Positions 18,933-27,329 of a DNA stretch of 64,000 nucleotides are shown in pieces. The stretch's first letter is position 1. Each line of letters opens with the position of its first letter. This DNA is from Comamonadaceae bacterium UBA4962 (GTDB lineage Bacteria > Pseudomonadota > Gammaproteobacteria > Burkholderiales > Burkholderiaceae_C). The position numbers and the translations under genes are program-made. The notes beneath the pieces were generated by a model that saw only the letters and a program-made list of their open reading frames with translations, did no database searches and was not told the DNA's origin. The DNA lies in NCBI GenBank assembly GCA_002397315.1, contig DHAE01000030.1:55223-119222 (forward strand), in the 5' to 3' direction.

Positions 18933-18957
18933 GCCCTGATTTTTCAGGGCTTTTTTT
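18933..18957 (+). terminator. Intrinsic terminator
   Basis: A perfect 7-bp stem GCCCTGA/TCAGGGC with loop TTTT is followed by seven T residues. Confidence 0.9.
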
Positions 18958-19080
18958 GGACCCTTTTCATCCATTTTTGCCGCGAAATCGCGTTTTTTCC
19001 TTCGTCTCCCCCGCACTGCCGAAGTCCCGTGGACGGATCCTGAATCCACCAGTTCGCAACGTTTCCAAACAAATGAACTT

Positions 19081-19092
19081 TGTACTAATACA
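19081..19092. promoter_or_regulatory. Palindromic site upstream of the MocR-type gene
   Basis: TGTACTAATACA, an inverted repeat TGTA/TACA around CTAA, lies 14 bases before the start codon in AT-rich DNA. MocR-type proteins commonly bind their own promoters, so this may be an operator. Confidence 0.35.
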
Positions 19093-19105
19093 TTAAAATG
19101 AATGT

Positions 19106-20425
19106 ATGAAAACATTGCATTTCGATGGTTCGTCCGCGGCGGAGATTGCGGACAGCATCGAATCCCACCTGCGTTCCGGCGCGCTGTCGTGCGGCGATGC
19201 ACTGCCGGCCGTGCGTGCGCTGGCGTCGGAGTTGAACGTCAACCCGAACACCGTGGCCGCCGCCTACGCACGCCTGCGCGACGCCGGCCGGCTGGTGACC
19301 GACGGCCGCCGCGGCACCCGCGTGGCACCGGCGCGGCCGCCCGTGGCCGACGCGATGGCGGTGGCCCTGCCCCACGGCCTGCGGGATCTCGCGGGCGGCG
19401 ACGGGGACCGCGCCCTGCTGCCGCGGCCCACGTCCATCGACTGGAAGGGCCTGCAGGCCGACGCAGGCTACGGCGGGCCCGCCGAAGCACCGCTCTGGCA
19501 TGCAACGGCACGCGAATGGCTGCAGAGCCAGGGCCTGCCCGCCGAGGCCACGGGCGTGTTCTCGGGCACGCTGGACGCGGTGGAACGCGCGCTGCGCCAC
19601 CACGCGCGCCCGGGCGACCGCGTCGCGGTCGAAGATCCGTGCTGGCCCCCGATGGCCGCGCTGCTGCATGCGCTGCGGCTCAAGCCCGTGCCGATGCCGG
19701 TGGATGCGCAGGGGGTGCAGATACCGTCCGCCGAATGCCTGGACGGTTGTGCCGCGCTGGTGCTCACGCCGCGTGCGCACCATCCCACCGGCTGCGCCCT
19801 GTCGGAGGCGCGGTGGAAGGCGCTGCGCCGCCTGCTGCACAACCGCCCGCACCTGCTGTGCATCCTCGACGACCACTGGGGCCCGCTCAGCCAGGAGGCT
19901 TTGGCCCCGGCCGGTGCGCTGCCGCCGCTCTGGCTCTACGTGCTGTCGGTGGGCAAGTTCCTCGGGCCGGACCTGCGCGTGGCGCTCGCCGCCGGCACGC
20001 CCGCGCTCATCGAGGCCATGCGCGCCCAGCAGGCCGTCGGTGCGCGCTGGGTCAGCCGGCTGCTGCAGATGCTGGCGGCCCGGCTCTGGCAGGACGCCCG
20101 GCGTTCGGGCCAGCTCGCACATGCGGCGCAGGCCTATGCGCGCCGGCGCCAGGCGCTGGAGTTCGCGCTCCGCTCACGGCCGGATGCCCAGGTGCCCACG
20201 GGCGGCGAAGGCCTGCACCTGTGGATACCCGTGCATGACGAGAATGCCGTGCTGTCCGCGCTCGCGGCCCGCGGCTGGGCGGCCCAGGCCGGTGCACCGT
20301 TCCGCATCGCCAGCGGCCCTGCCGTGCGCATCAACCTCGGGGATCTGGCGGGCGCGGAAGTCGGCCCGCTGGCGCGTGACCTGGCAGACGCCCTGTCGCC
20401 GGTACCGTCGCGGCCGGTGTTCTGA
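19106..20425 (+). CDS. ptsJ: MocR/GntR-type regulator with aminotransferase domain (PtsJ-like)
   Basis: 439 residues: an N-terminal GntR winged helix (ADSIESHLRSGALSCGDALPAVRALA then NVNPNTVAAAYARLRDAG), a linker, and a fold-type I aminotransferase-like domain. The latter contains the expected PLP lysine in SVGKFLGPDLR and the PLP-contacting DDHWGPLS. MocR regulators use PLP or its adducts as effector. The resemblance is to PtsJ, a pyridoxal-pathway regulator in enterobacteria, but target genes cannot be seen: the neighbours are leuA and an exonuclease. The symbol is tentative. Confidence 0.7.
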   Translation: MKTLHFDGSSAAEIADSIESHLRSGALSCGDALPAVRALASELNVNPNTVAAAYARLRDAGRLVTDGRRGTRVAPARPPVADAMAVALPHGLRDLAGGDGDRALLPRPTSIDWKGLQADAGYGGPAEAPLWHATAREWLQSQGLPAEATGVFSGTLDAVERALRHHARPGDRVAVEDPCWPPMAALLHALRLKPVPMPVDAQGVQIPSAECLDGCAALVLTPRAHHPTGCALSEARWKALRRLLHNRPHLLCILDDHWGPLSQEALAPAGALPPLWLYVLSVGKFLGPDLRVALAAGTPALIEAMRAQQAVGARWVSRLLQMLAARLWQDARRSGQLAHAAQAYARRRQALEFALRSRPDAQVPTGGEGLHLWIPVHDENAVLSALAARGWAAQAGAPFRIASGPAVRINLGDLAGAEVGPLARDLADALSPVPSRPVF

Positions 20426-20495
20426 AGCCGAGGGATTGAGCCAGCGACGAGGACCTTGCAGGCGGCGCAAGAACCGCAGCAACGGACTGCACGGG

Positions 20496-21152
20496 CTACA
20501 CGGGCAGTCGGACGGGTGGCGGGGAAAGCAGATCGTTTCCCGCCGCATACCGCGCCAGCATCTTGTCCAGCCCCTTGCGCGCGCAGCGCTGCAGCGCGCT
20601 GAGCACGGCGTGGCCGGGATCCGGAATGCCATGGCGGGTGCGCAGGTCGTGCTGCATGCGGCCGAGCAGTGCGGCGGCCATTTCCGCGTCGGCGAGCGCC
20701 CGGTGGGCGCGTTCGGCGCGCGGCAGCCCCAGGTGGGTGACGATGCGCCCGAGCTGGTGGCTCGTCGCCTCCGGATACAGGCGCCGCGACAGCAGCACGG
20801 TGCAGGCGAAGGCGTGCGGCGCGGGCAGATCGGCGAGCGCGAGTTCCGCCGCCCAGAAGCGGCTGTCGAACGACGCGTTGTGCGCCACCATGGGCGCGTC
20901 GCCCACGAAGCGGGCTGCGTCGCGCATCACCCCCTCGGCCGGCGGTGCCGTTGCCAGCATGGCAGGCGTGATGCCCGTGAGCTGGACGATGAACGGCGGA
21001 AGCCAGGCCCCCGTCTTCATGAGGCTCTGAAACCGGTCCACGGGACGGCCCTCTTCCATCAGCACGATCGCGATCTCGGTGGCCCGCGCGCCCTGGGCGG
21101 GCGTCATGCCGGTGGTTTCGAAATCGATGACGGCGATGCGGGAAGGGTGCAT
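20496..21152 (-). CDS. DEDDh 3'-5' exonuclease (DnaQ-like)
   Basis: 218 residues with the exonuclease motifs VIDFETTG (ExoI), APMVAHNASFDSRFW (ExoII) and HRALADAEM (ExoIII, DEDDh His and Asp). The fold is that of the DNA polymerase III epsilon proofreading subunit. The protein is shorter than a typical epsilon chain and has a different C-terminal tail, so it is probably a stand-alone DNA or RNA trimming nuclease. Convergent with the MocR-type gene. Confidence 0.82.
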   Translation of the reverse strand: MHPSRIAVIDFETTGMTPAQGARATEIAIVLMEEGRPVDRFQSLMKTGAWLPPFIVQLTGITPAMLATAPPAEGVMRDAARFVGDAPMVAHNASFDSRFWAAELALADLPAPHAFACTVLLSRRLYPEATSHQLGRIVTHLGLPRAERAHRALADAEMAAALLGRMQHDLRTRHGIPDPGHAVLSALQRCARKGLDKMLARYAAGNDLLSPPPVRLPV

Positions 21153-21309
21153 GGGGGCGATTGTCGCCCCTTCCCTCAGAGCGGCTCGCACGACCCTTCT
21201 GGCGTCGTTGCCGCATCTTGTCGTACTGCGCGTACTGCCTGCGATGCGACGCCTAGCCAGAACCGCTTCGCTGGGCCGTGTGAGCCGCTCTTGCCGGTCG
21301 ACGTGCCTG

Positions 21310-21519
21310 TCAGCCCGCGCCGCGGCCACCGCCGCCGGTGGACGGGCCGCCGCCACCCTGGCGCGACTGCACCTGGTTGCTGCTGCCCACGTGCGCATCG
21401 CGGTCGTGGCGGCTTTGCGGCGTGCGCTGGCCTTCGTTGCGCTGCGTGGGTTCCTGGTGGCCTTGCTGGTTGTGGTCGTTCTCGACCTTGCCCGTGCCGG
21501 GCTGCTGCTTGTCGGACAT
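21310..21519 (-). CDS. Small Gln/Gly-rich hydrophilic protein, unknown
   Basis: A 69-residue low-complexity protein (MSDKQQPGTGKVENDHNQQG..., ending in Gly-rich PSTGGGGRGAG). It has no hydrophobic segment and is probably disordered. A strong ribosome site AAGGAG lies nine bases before the ATG (plus-strand 21529-21534), supporting real translation. It lies between an exonuclease and a stress-type flavoprotein gene on the same strand. No family was recognised. Confidence 0.55.
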   Translation of the reverse strand: MSDKQQPGTGKVENDHNQQGHQEPTQRNEGQRTPQSRHDRDAHVGSSNQVQSRQGGGGPSTGGGGRGAG

Positions 21520-21601
21520 GGCGTCGTCTCCTTCCAGAAGTTGCAGAAAGTGCGGCGGCAGTGCGCAGTGCGCCGCCGTTGCGGTCAGACCGGGTGGGGC
21601 G

Positions 21602-22099
21602 TCAGGACAGCGAGAGTTCCTTGTGCTCGCCCATGTCCGGCGGGTTGCCGGTGACGGCCGCCTTGGCCATCTTGAAGAGCTGGGTCATCTTGCTTTCCTT
21701 CACGTCCCAGTACTCGGCGTGCTGGATGCGGATCACGAGCAGCGCCAGGTTCGGGTCGTCGATGCCCTTGGGGAACCAGGCCTTGGCCGCGGGCGACCAC
21801 AGGGCCTCCTTGCGGGCCTTGTCCTCGATGAAGCCGGCCGTGCCGGAGAGCGACACGTAGCTGTCCTTCTCGGGATTGGCGTAGGTGACATTCGTCTGCG
21901 CGTCGGCCTTCAGGCGCTGGGCGAGTTCGCCGTCGTGGGGAATGAAGAAGTACAGCTCCGACTGCTCGTCGATGTCCTTGTTCTGCGTCGTCAGCGGGTG
22001 CGCATGCAGCTGGCCGGTGGCCGAGCGGTGCGTGAGCATGCCGAAACGGATGTCCTTGATCAGCTTCCAGAGCGTGGTCTGGGGGGAATCCTGGGTCAT
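21602..22099 (-). CDS. Pyridoxamine 5'-phosphate oxidase-like flavin-binding protein (general stress type)
   Basis: 165 residues. The split-barrel core is recognisable from LWKLIKDIRFGMLTH, LHAHPLTTQNKD, ELYFFIPHDGELAQRL, VTYANPEKDSYVSLSGTA and HAEYWDVKESKM. It fits the general stress protein 26 group, which binds FMN or related flavins and is too small and diverged to be PdxH. The substrate is unknown. The start is the ATG giving MTQDSPQTT. Confidence 0.78.
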   Translation of the reverse strand: MTQDSPQTTLWKLIKDIRFGMLTHRSATGQLHAHPLTTQNKDIDEQSELYFFIPHDGELAQRLKADAQTNVTYANPEKDSYVSLSGTAGFIEDKARKEALWSPAAKAWFPKGIDDPNLALLVIRIQHAEYWDVKESKMTQLFKMAKAAVTGNPPDMGEHKELSLS

Positions 22100-22225
22100 G
22101 GGAAGAGCCTCCGGTGGGTGCGTTGCCGGGTGCATCGCCCCGGTGCGAAAGCCCACTGTAGGCCGCGCGCGGTCGGGCACGGGTCGGCCCTGCCCGCGCC
22201 TGTCTGTCGGGTCCGTCCGACAGCG

Positions 22226-24460
22226 CTAGCCCGCGGCGCGCCGCTCCAGCGTGAACGGCGGCAGGCCCTTGAGCAGCCGCTGCCCGTAGGCCGTGCGCAC
22301 CAGGCGCTTGTCGTAGCAGTAGACGTGGGCGCGGTCCTCCTCGGTGCGGATCGCGCGGCCCACCCACTGCGCGAGCCGGATGGCCGTGGCCGGCACCACG
22401 AGTTCGCTGAACGGATCGCGCCCCGCGCCGCGCAGCCACTCGGCGCGCGCCTCGCCCACCGGGTCGTCGGGCGGCGCGAACGGCAGCTTGGTGATGAAGA
22501 GCGATTCGCAGAGCGCGCCCGGCAGGTCCAGGCCCTCGCCGAACGACTGCATGCCGAAGATGATCGACGGCTCGCCCGCCGCCACGCGCTCGCGGTGCCG
22601 CGCGAGCAGTTGGGCGCGCGGCATCTGGGTCTGTACCAGCACGGTGCCGCGCATCGCGGTGGGCAATGCATCCACCGCCTGCCGCATCTGGTCGCGCGAG
22701 GTGAACAGCACCAGCGCCCCGGCCTCGACCATCGCCAGATCGCTCAAGAGCGCATCCACCATCTCGGCCGTGTAGTCGGCGGCCTGGCGCGGATCGGCCT
22801 GGGTTTCCGAGGCGATCAGCGTGCCCTGCAGTGCATAGTCGAACGGGCTGGGCACTTCCAGCGCGGTCACCGCCTCGTCGCCGTGGAGGCCGGCCTCGCG
22901 CAGGAAGAAATCGAACTGGCCGCAGCTCGTGAGCGTGGCCGAGGTGAGCACCGCGCCGCGCACGGCCGACCAGAGGTGATTGCGCAGCGTATTGCCCGGC
23001 AGCACCGGGCTCGCATGCGCCTTCACGACGATGAAATCGCCGTCCACCGCCAGCGTGAACCATTTGGCCGCCGGCACCGCGCCCTCGGGCGCATCCTGCA
23101 GCAGCAGCTGGGCGGTGTCGTGCACGCCCTCCAGCCGCGGCGCGAGCGCGCCGATCTGCGCATACAGCGTGGAGAGGCGCCGCGCCTCGTCGGGCTTGTC
23201 GCGCATCTCGGTGCGCAGGGCCTTGGCGATGGCGCGCAGCGCGTCCAGGAAGCCGGCCGCATGGTGCGCCACCTGGCCGAACGGTTCCACCAGCGCCTCG
23301 GGCAGCGCGCCGCCGGCCACGCGGGCCCGCGTGGGCAAGGTGTTGGCCGTGGCCTGCGTGCGGGCCGCGGAGCCCGCCGTGGCCGAACGCGCACCGCCCC
23401 AGGCGGGCCGGGGCGAACGCAGTTCGTTGCCGTACACGTCCATCACGATGCGCGCGGCATCCTGCAGCGCCGTGCGCAGGCGGGCGGAATGGTTGGGGAT
23501 GTCCGCCACCTCCTCCACCTCCATCAACGTGCCGATGCGCAACGCGCGGCTCGCGAGCTTGTCGATCCAGGTCAGCCGGCTCAGGTCGGCCTCGCACGCG
23601 AACTGGTCGAGCGCGGTGGAAGGCAGGTGGTGCGCCTCGTCGATCACCAGCAGGCAGTTGTCCAGCTCGGGCAGCAGCCGCGCGCCCAGCGAGGACAGCA
23701 GCAGGTCGTGGTTCGCCACGATCACCTGCGCGGCCACCAGCGCCTTGCGGCGGTCGTAATACGTGCACTGGCTGAAGGCGGGGCAGTGCTTGCCGGTGCA
23801 GGAACTGGCCTCGGCCGCCACGGGGCTCCACACCTCGGGCTCGGGCGGCGATTCGAGCGTGTCGCGGTCGCCGTCCCAGGCGCCGCGCGCGAGCACGTCG
23901 GCCATGGTGGCGTAGAACTTCATGCGCGCCTCGGTTTCGTGGCGCGGTCGGGCCGCGCGCGCGGCGGCCTCTTCCTCGGCGAAGAGATCGTCCTCCGGCG
24001 CATCGTCACCCGCCTCGCCGGTGCCCGCCAGGCGTTCGAGCTTGAGCTTGCACACGTAGCGCCCGCGCCCCTTGGCGAGCGCGAACTGGAACGGCTGCGG
24101 CATGCGGGCGGCGAGCGCGGGCAGGTCCTTTTGCACCAGTTGCTCCTGCAGCGCCACCGTGGCCGTGGAGATCAGCACGCGCGTGCCACGCGCGAGCGCC
24201 ATGGCGATCGCCGGCACGCTGTACGCGAGCGACTTGCCCACGCCCGTGCCGGCCTGCACCACCGCGATGGAGCGCGCGGGCGGGGGCGGTGCGCTGTCGC
24301 CATCTTCGGCCTCCACCTTGCCGAGCTGCGCCCGCGCGAACGTGTGCGCCACCTGCTCGGCCATGCGCCGCTGCCCGCCGCGGCTGCGGAAGCCTTCAGT
24401 GGCCTGCACCACCGCATCGAAAGACTGCAGGGCCTGCGCGGCCCACTCCTGTTGAGACAT
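22226..24460 (-). CDS. dinG: ATP-dependent DNA helicase DinG
   Basis: About 744 residues of the XPD-like superfamily 2. It has Walker A QAGTGVGKSLAY, four cysteines for an iron-sulfur cluster (RYVCKLK, SSCTGKHC, FSQC), Walker B with VIDEAHHLPS, and C-terminal motifs SIIFGMQSFGEGLDLPG and QWVGRAIRTEEDR. DinG unwinds 5'-3' and helps replication through R-loops and transcription blocks. The start is set at MSQQEWAAQ because the following sequence is the conserved N-terminus. Another in-frame ATG lies six codons upstream, and neither has a clear ribosome site. Confidence 0.88.
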   Translation of the reverse strand: MSQQEWAAQALQSFDAVVQATEGFRSRGGQRRMAEQVAHTFARAQLGKVEAEDGDSAPPPPARSIAVVQAGTGVGKSLAYSVPAIAMALARGTRVLISTATVALQEQLVQKDLPALAARMPQPFQFALAKGRGRYVCKLKLERLAGTGEAGDDAPEDDLFAEEEAAARAARPRHETEARMKFYATMADVLARGAWDGDRDTLESPPEPEVWSPVAAEASSCTGKHCPAFSQCTYYDRRKALVAAQVIVANHDLLLSSLGARLLPELDNCLLVIDEAHHLPSTALDQFACEADLSRLTWIDKLASRALRIGTLMEVEEVADIPNHSARLRTALQDAARIVMDVYGNELRSPRPAWGGARSATAGSAARTQATANTLPTRARVAGGALPEALVEPFGQVAHHAAGFLDALRAIAKALRTEMRDKPDEARRLSTLYAQIGALAPRLEGVHDTAQLLLQDAPEGAVPAAKWFTLAVDGDFIVVKAHASPVLPGNTLRNHLWSAVRGAVLTSATLTSCGQFDFFLREAGLHGDEAVTALEVPSPFDYALQGTLIASETQADPRQAADYTAEMVDALLSDLAMVEAGALVLFTSRDQMRQAVDALPTAMRGTVLVQTQMPRAQLLARHRERVAAGEPSIIFGMQSFGEGLDLPGALCESLFITKLPFAPPDDPVGEARAEWLRGAGRDPFSELVVPATAIRLAQWVGRAIRTEEDRAHVYCYDKRLVRTAYGQRLLKGLPPFTLERRAAG

Positions 24461-24713
24461 ACAGTGGTAGTGTGACATGGATGGATGGCACGGTGCCAGT
24501 GCGGGGGCGTGGCCGGCCTGCCTCGCTCCTGAATCCATAGCTGAAAAGACAGCAGCAGTGCAGCCACAGGCATGGAGCTCGGCAGGAATGCAGCCGTCCC
24601 CTCCAGAGCGCGGCCACCTACAGACGACCGCGGGGGGGCTGCCTAGCATGGGACACATGCCATCGTCCGCTTCGCGGCGATGCACCACCAGCACACAGAG
24701 ACAGGAGTGCCCC

Positions 24714-25019
24714 ATGGCCCAGCAAGATCCCCGCCCCAATGACCGCCCGCCCACCGACCCCACGGCATCGGCGCCCATCCCCGAGCGCGTCGAGCGCCGC
24801 GTGGACACGACGCAGGACCATCCCGCGCCCGACGCGGAACAGAACGACCTCAACAGCCCCGAAGGACGCCTGCCCCACGAGCGCGATCAGGCCGTGGCCA
24901 TGACCGACGGCAAGCCCAACGCCGAGATGAAGCAGGCGCACGACGACCTGGAGCGTGGCTTGAAGGACACCGACCGCGGTGGTCCGGCGCACGAGGCGTA
25001 CCAGAAGCAGAAGCGCTGA
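24714..25019 (+). CDS. Small charged hydrophilic protein, unknown
   Basis: 101 residues, very rich in Asp, Glu, Pro, Arg and Gln and without hydrophobic segments; it is likely disordered. The start is supported by AGGAG seven bases upstream. The second half (HERDQAVAMTDGKPNAEMKQAHDDLERGLKDTDRG) could form a helix. Its stop codon is directly adjacent to the stop of the convergent homoserine dehydrogenase gene. No family was recognised. Confidence 0.6.
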   Translation: MAQQDPRPNDRPPTDPTASAPIPERVERRVDTTQDHPAPDAEQNDLNSPEGRLPHERDQAVAMTDGKPNAEMKQAHDDLERGLKDTDRGGPAHEAYQKQKR

Positions 25020-26462
25020 TCAGTCCAACAATTCCACGCGCAGGTGCGACGCAGCCGCAGCGCACCCCGCAAGGCCGGCTGCGGCCGCCGCCACCGCACG
25101 CGCGGTGCCATCCCGCGCGGGCCGCGTGAGCGCCAGCAATTGCGGCGCGGCCGCTTCGCCGGCCACACAGGGCGGCTGCCACACCTCCAACCGTTCCAGG
25201 CCGACTCCGGCCCGCGCCAGCGCATCGGCCACTGCCGCCAGCGCCGCGCCCGCCCCGCCTTCTGCTGCTGCCGAACCCGCAGTCGAGTGCAAAGGCACGC
25301 GCAAAAAGTGCCGCGTCACCACGTCGTCCATGGCCACCACGGGCCGCTCCACCAGCGTATCCACGGGCCGGCCCAGCGGCAGCACCGCGCAGCGCGCCGG
25401 CCCACCCGCCTGCGCCACCGTCTGGCGCGCCACGTCGACCAGGTCCGCCACCACGGCCGAGGCCGTCGGCCCCGCGCCCGCTCCCGCGCCGCAGTGCAGC
25501 AGGGTGCCCTGCGCGTCGCCGTGTACCAGCACCGCGTTCATCGCACCCTCCACCTGGGCGATCAACTGCGTCGATGGCACCATGGCCGGGTGCACACGCA
25601 GCTCCACCGCATTGCCCTGCCGCCGCGCGATGCCCAGCAGCTTCACTGCATAGCCCCAGCGCGCCGCCGCCGCCACGTCCAGCGCGTCCAGCCCGCGAAT
25701 GCCTTCCACGTGTGCGCGCTCGAAACCGACGGGCGTGCCGAAGGCGTTCGCCGCGAGCAGCGCCGTCTTGTGCGCGGCATCGATGCCATCCACGTCGAAC
25801 GTGGGATCGGCCTCCGCATAGCCCAGCGCCTGCGCCTCGGCCAGCGCATCGCCGAAGGCCAACCCGGCGGCACGCATGCGGCTGAGGATGTAGTTGCTGG
25901 TGCCGTTCACGATGCCCGCCAGCCAGTCCACCCGGTTCGCCGCCGCGCCCTCGCGCAGTGCCTTCACGATGGGGATGCCGCCAGCCACCGCCGCCTCGTA
26001 GGCCAGCGGCACGCCGCGCGCCTCGGCCTGGGCGAAGAGCGCATTGCCGTGCACCGCCAGCAGCGCCTTGTTGGCCGTCACCACCGGCTTGCCATGGGCG
26101 ATGGCGGCGGCCACCCAGCCGCGCGCCGCGTCGGTGCCGCCGGCCACTTCCACCAGCACGTCCACGTCGGGGTGCGTGGCCACGCGCATCGGGTCGTCGG
26201 TCAGATCCACCGAGCCAGCGCCATCGCCCAGCACGCGCGCGGCACGCTCCAGGTCCCGCGCCGCCACGGCCACGATGGCGATGCCCCGCCCGGCACGCGC
26301 GGCGATGTCTGCCTGGTTGCGCGCCAGCAGCTCCCAGGTGCCCCGGCCCACCGTGCCGATGCCGATCATGCCCACGCGCAGGGGACGGAGGGCGCCGCGG
26401 CCGGAAGGCGCGGTGGTGCCGGCGGTGGCGGGAGCGGGCCGCCATTGGGGGTCGTTGAACAT
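25020..26462 (-). CDS. hom: Homoserine dehydrogenase
   Basis: 480 residues. An N-terminal nucleotide fold (VGMIGIGTVGRGTWELL) is followed by the catalytic domain with VVTANKALLA, NGTSNYILSRM and ADPTFDVDGIDAAHKTALLAANAFG, whose lysine and acidic residues form the active site. It reduces aspartate semialdehyde to homoserine, the branch point to threonine and methionine. The C-terminal regulatory region is Ala-rich and poorly ACT-like. No thrC is beside it. It is preceded by a threonine-rich leader peptide and a terminator, indicating attenuation. Confidence 0.9.
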   Translation of the reverse strand: MFNDPQWRPAPATAGTTAPSGRGALRPLRVGMIGIGTVGRGTWELLARNQADIAARAGRGIAIVAVAARDLERAARVLGDGAGSVDLTDDPMRVATHPDVDVLVEVAGGTDAARGWVAAAIAHGKPVVTANKALLAVHGNALFAQAEARGVPLAYEAAVAGGIPIVKALREGAAANRVDWLAGIVNGTSNYILSRMRAAGLAFGDALAEAQALGYAEADPTFDVDGIDAAHKTALLAANAFGTPVGFERAHVEGIRGLDALDVAAAARWGYAVKLLGIARRQGNAVELRVHPAMVPSTQLIAQVEGAMNAVLVHGDAQGTLLHCGAGAGAGPTASAVVADLVDVARQTVAQAGGPARCAVLPLGRPVDTLVERPVVAMDDVVTRHFLRVPLHSTAGSAAAEGGAGAALAAVADALARAGVGLERLEVWQPPCVAGEAAAPQLLALTRPARDGTARAVAAAAAGLAGCAAAASHLRVELLD

Positions 26463-26510
26463 CGCGTCACTCTCTTTCTTGCTGCCGAACGGAGGGCCCG
26501 CAGGCCCGGA

Positions 26511-26540
26511 AAACAAAAAACCCGGCGGTCGGGCCGGGTT
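26511..26540 (-). terminator. Attenuator terminator in the hom leader
   Basis: A perfect 8-bp stem AACCCGGC/GCCGGGTT with a 6-base loop (26519-26540) is followed on the minus strand by TTTTTTGTTT. It ends about 50 bases before the hom start codon, so it must be read through for hom expression. CGGTCG just upstream could pair with CGACCG in its loop as an antiterminator. Confidence 0.75.
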
Positions 26541-26598
26541 CGTTCGGTAAGAAGGAATGACACCAGGCGACCGTCGGGACGGCCACCCAGCACGCAGG

Positions 26599-26706
26599 CT
26601 AGGCAGCCGCGGTGGTAATGGTGATCACCGTCATTCGCGCGCAGGCGGCCACGTGCCGCGCCGGGAGGGCGCAGGGCAGAAGGCCGGAGGTGCGTGCGAA
26701 CGACAT
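26599..26706 (-). CDS. Threonine/isoleucine-rich leader peptide of hom
   Basis: A 35-residue frame whose last eleven codons read MTVITITTAAA: four threonines and two isoleucines in six consecutive codons after the Met, then stop. Either the ATG at 26706 or the internal ATG at 26634 may be used; neither has a good ribosome site. It lies 58 bases upstream of an intrinsic terminator that precedes hom, the arrangement of the enterobacterial thrL attenuator, where threonine and isoleucine codons sense charged tRNA. Confidence 0.6.
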   Translation of the reverse strand: MSFARTSGLLPCALPARHVAACARMTVITITTAAA

Positions 26707-26764
26707 GGCGGCCAGTGTACCGGAACGCGGCGGTGGCCGGGCCCAATGCTTTCTCCTGTGGCGC

Positions 26765-27202
26765 TCAGCCCACGAGCTGCGCGTCGAGCGTGATCTCGGG
26801 CACGGACGCGAGCGCCTTCGACAGCGGGCAGTTCGCCTTGGCATCGGCCGCGATCTGCTGGAACTTCGCGTCGTCGATGCCCGGCACTTTCGCCTTCAGC
26901 GTGAGCGCGATGCGGTCGATCTTGAAGCCCTCGCCTTCCTTGGCCAGGCGCACCTTGGCGGTCGTATCGAGCGTCTCGGTGGCAATGCCGGCCTTCTCGC
27001 AGGCGAACGCGAACGCCATCGTGAAGCAGGCCGCATGTGCGGCGCCCACGATCTCTTCGGGATTGGTGCCCGTGCGGTCGTCGCCGAAGCGGCTGCCGAA
27101 GCCGTAGGGGTAGCTCTTGAGCGCGCCGGTTTCGGTGCTGATCTGGCCCTGGCCGGACTTGCCGGCGCCTTGCCAGTGGACGGATGCGGTTTTCTCGGAC
27201 AT
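26765..27202 (-). CDS. osmC: OsmC-type peroxiredoxin
   Basis: 145 residues matching OsmC: WQGAGKSGQGQISTETG, SYPYGFGSRF, GTNPEEIVGAAHAACFTMAF (peroxidatic Cys) and ANCPLSKAL (second Cys). It reduces organic hydroperoxides with lipoyl or dithiol reductants in the cytoplasm. OsmC fits better than Ohr because of the FGSRF and NPEEIVGAAHAACF stretch. Monocistronic. Confidence 0.88.
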   Translation of the reverse strand: MSEKTASVHWQGAGKSGQGQISTETGALKSYPYGFGSRFGDDRTGTNPEEIVGAAHAACFTMAFAFACEKAGIATETLDTTAKVRLAKEGEGFKIDRIALTLKAKVPGIDDAKFQQIAADAKANCPLSKALASVPEITLDAQLVG

Positions 27203-27329
27203 GCGGACTCCTTTGAAGTGGGTGGTGGACAAACGAGCCACCATCACATCACGGACGAGCTGGCGTGCGCGTGGGCGCAGGCCGCACACCGTGCCCGGTA
27301 CCTTCCTACACCACCGCACCCGATTCAAT

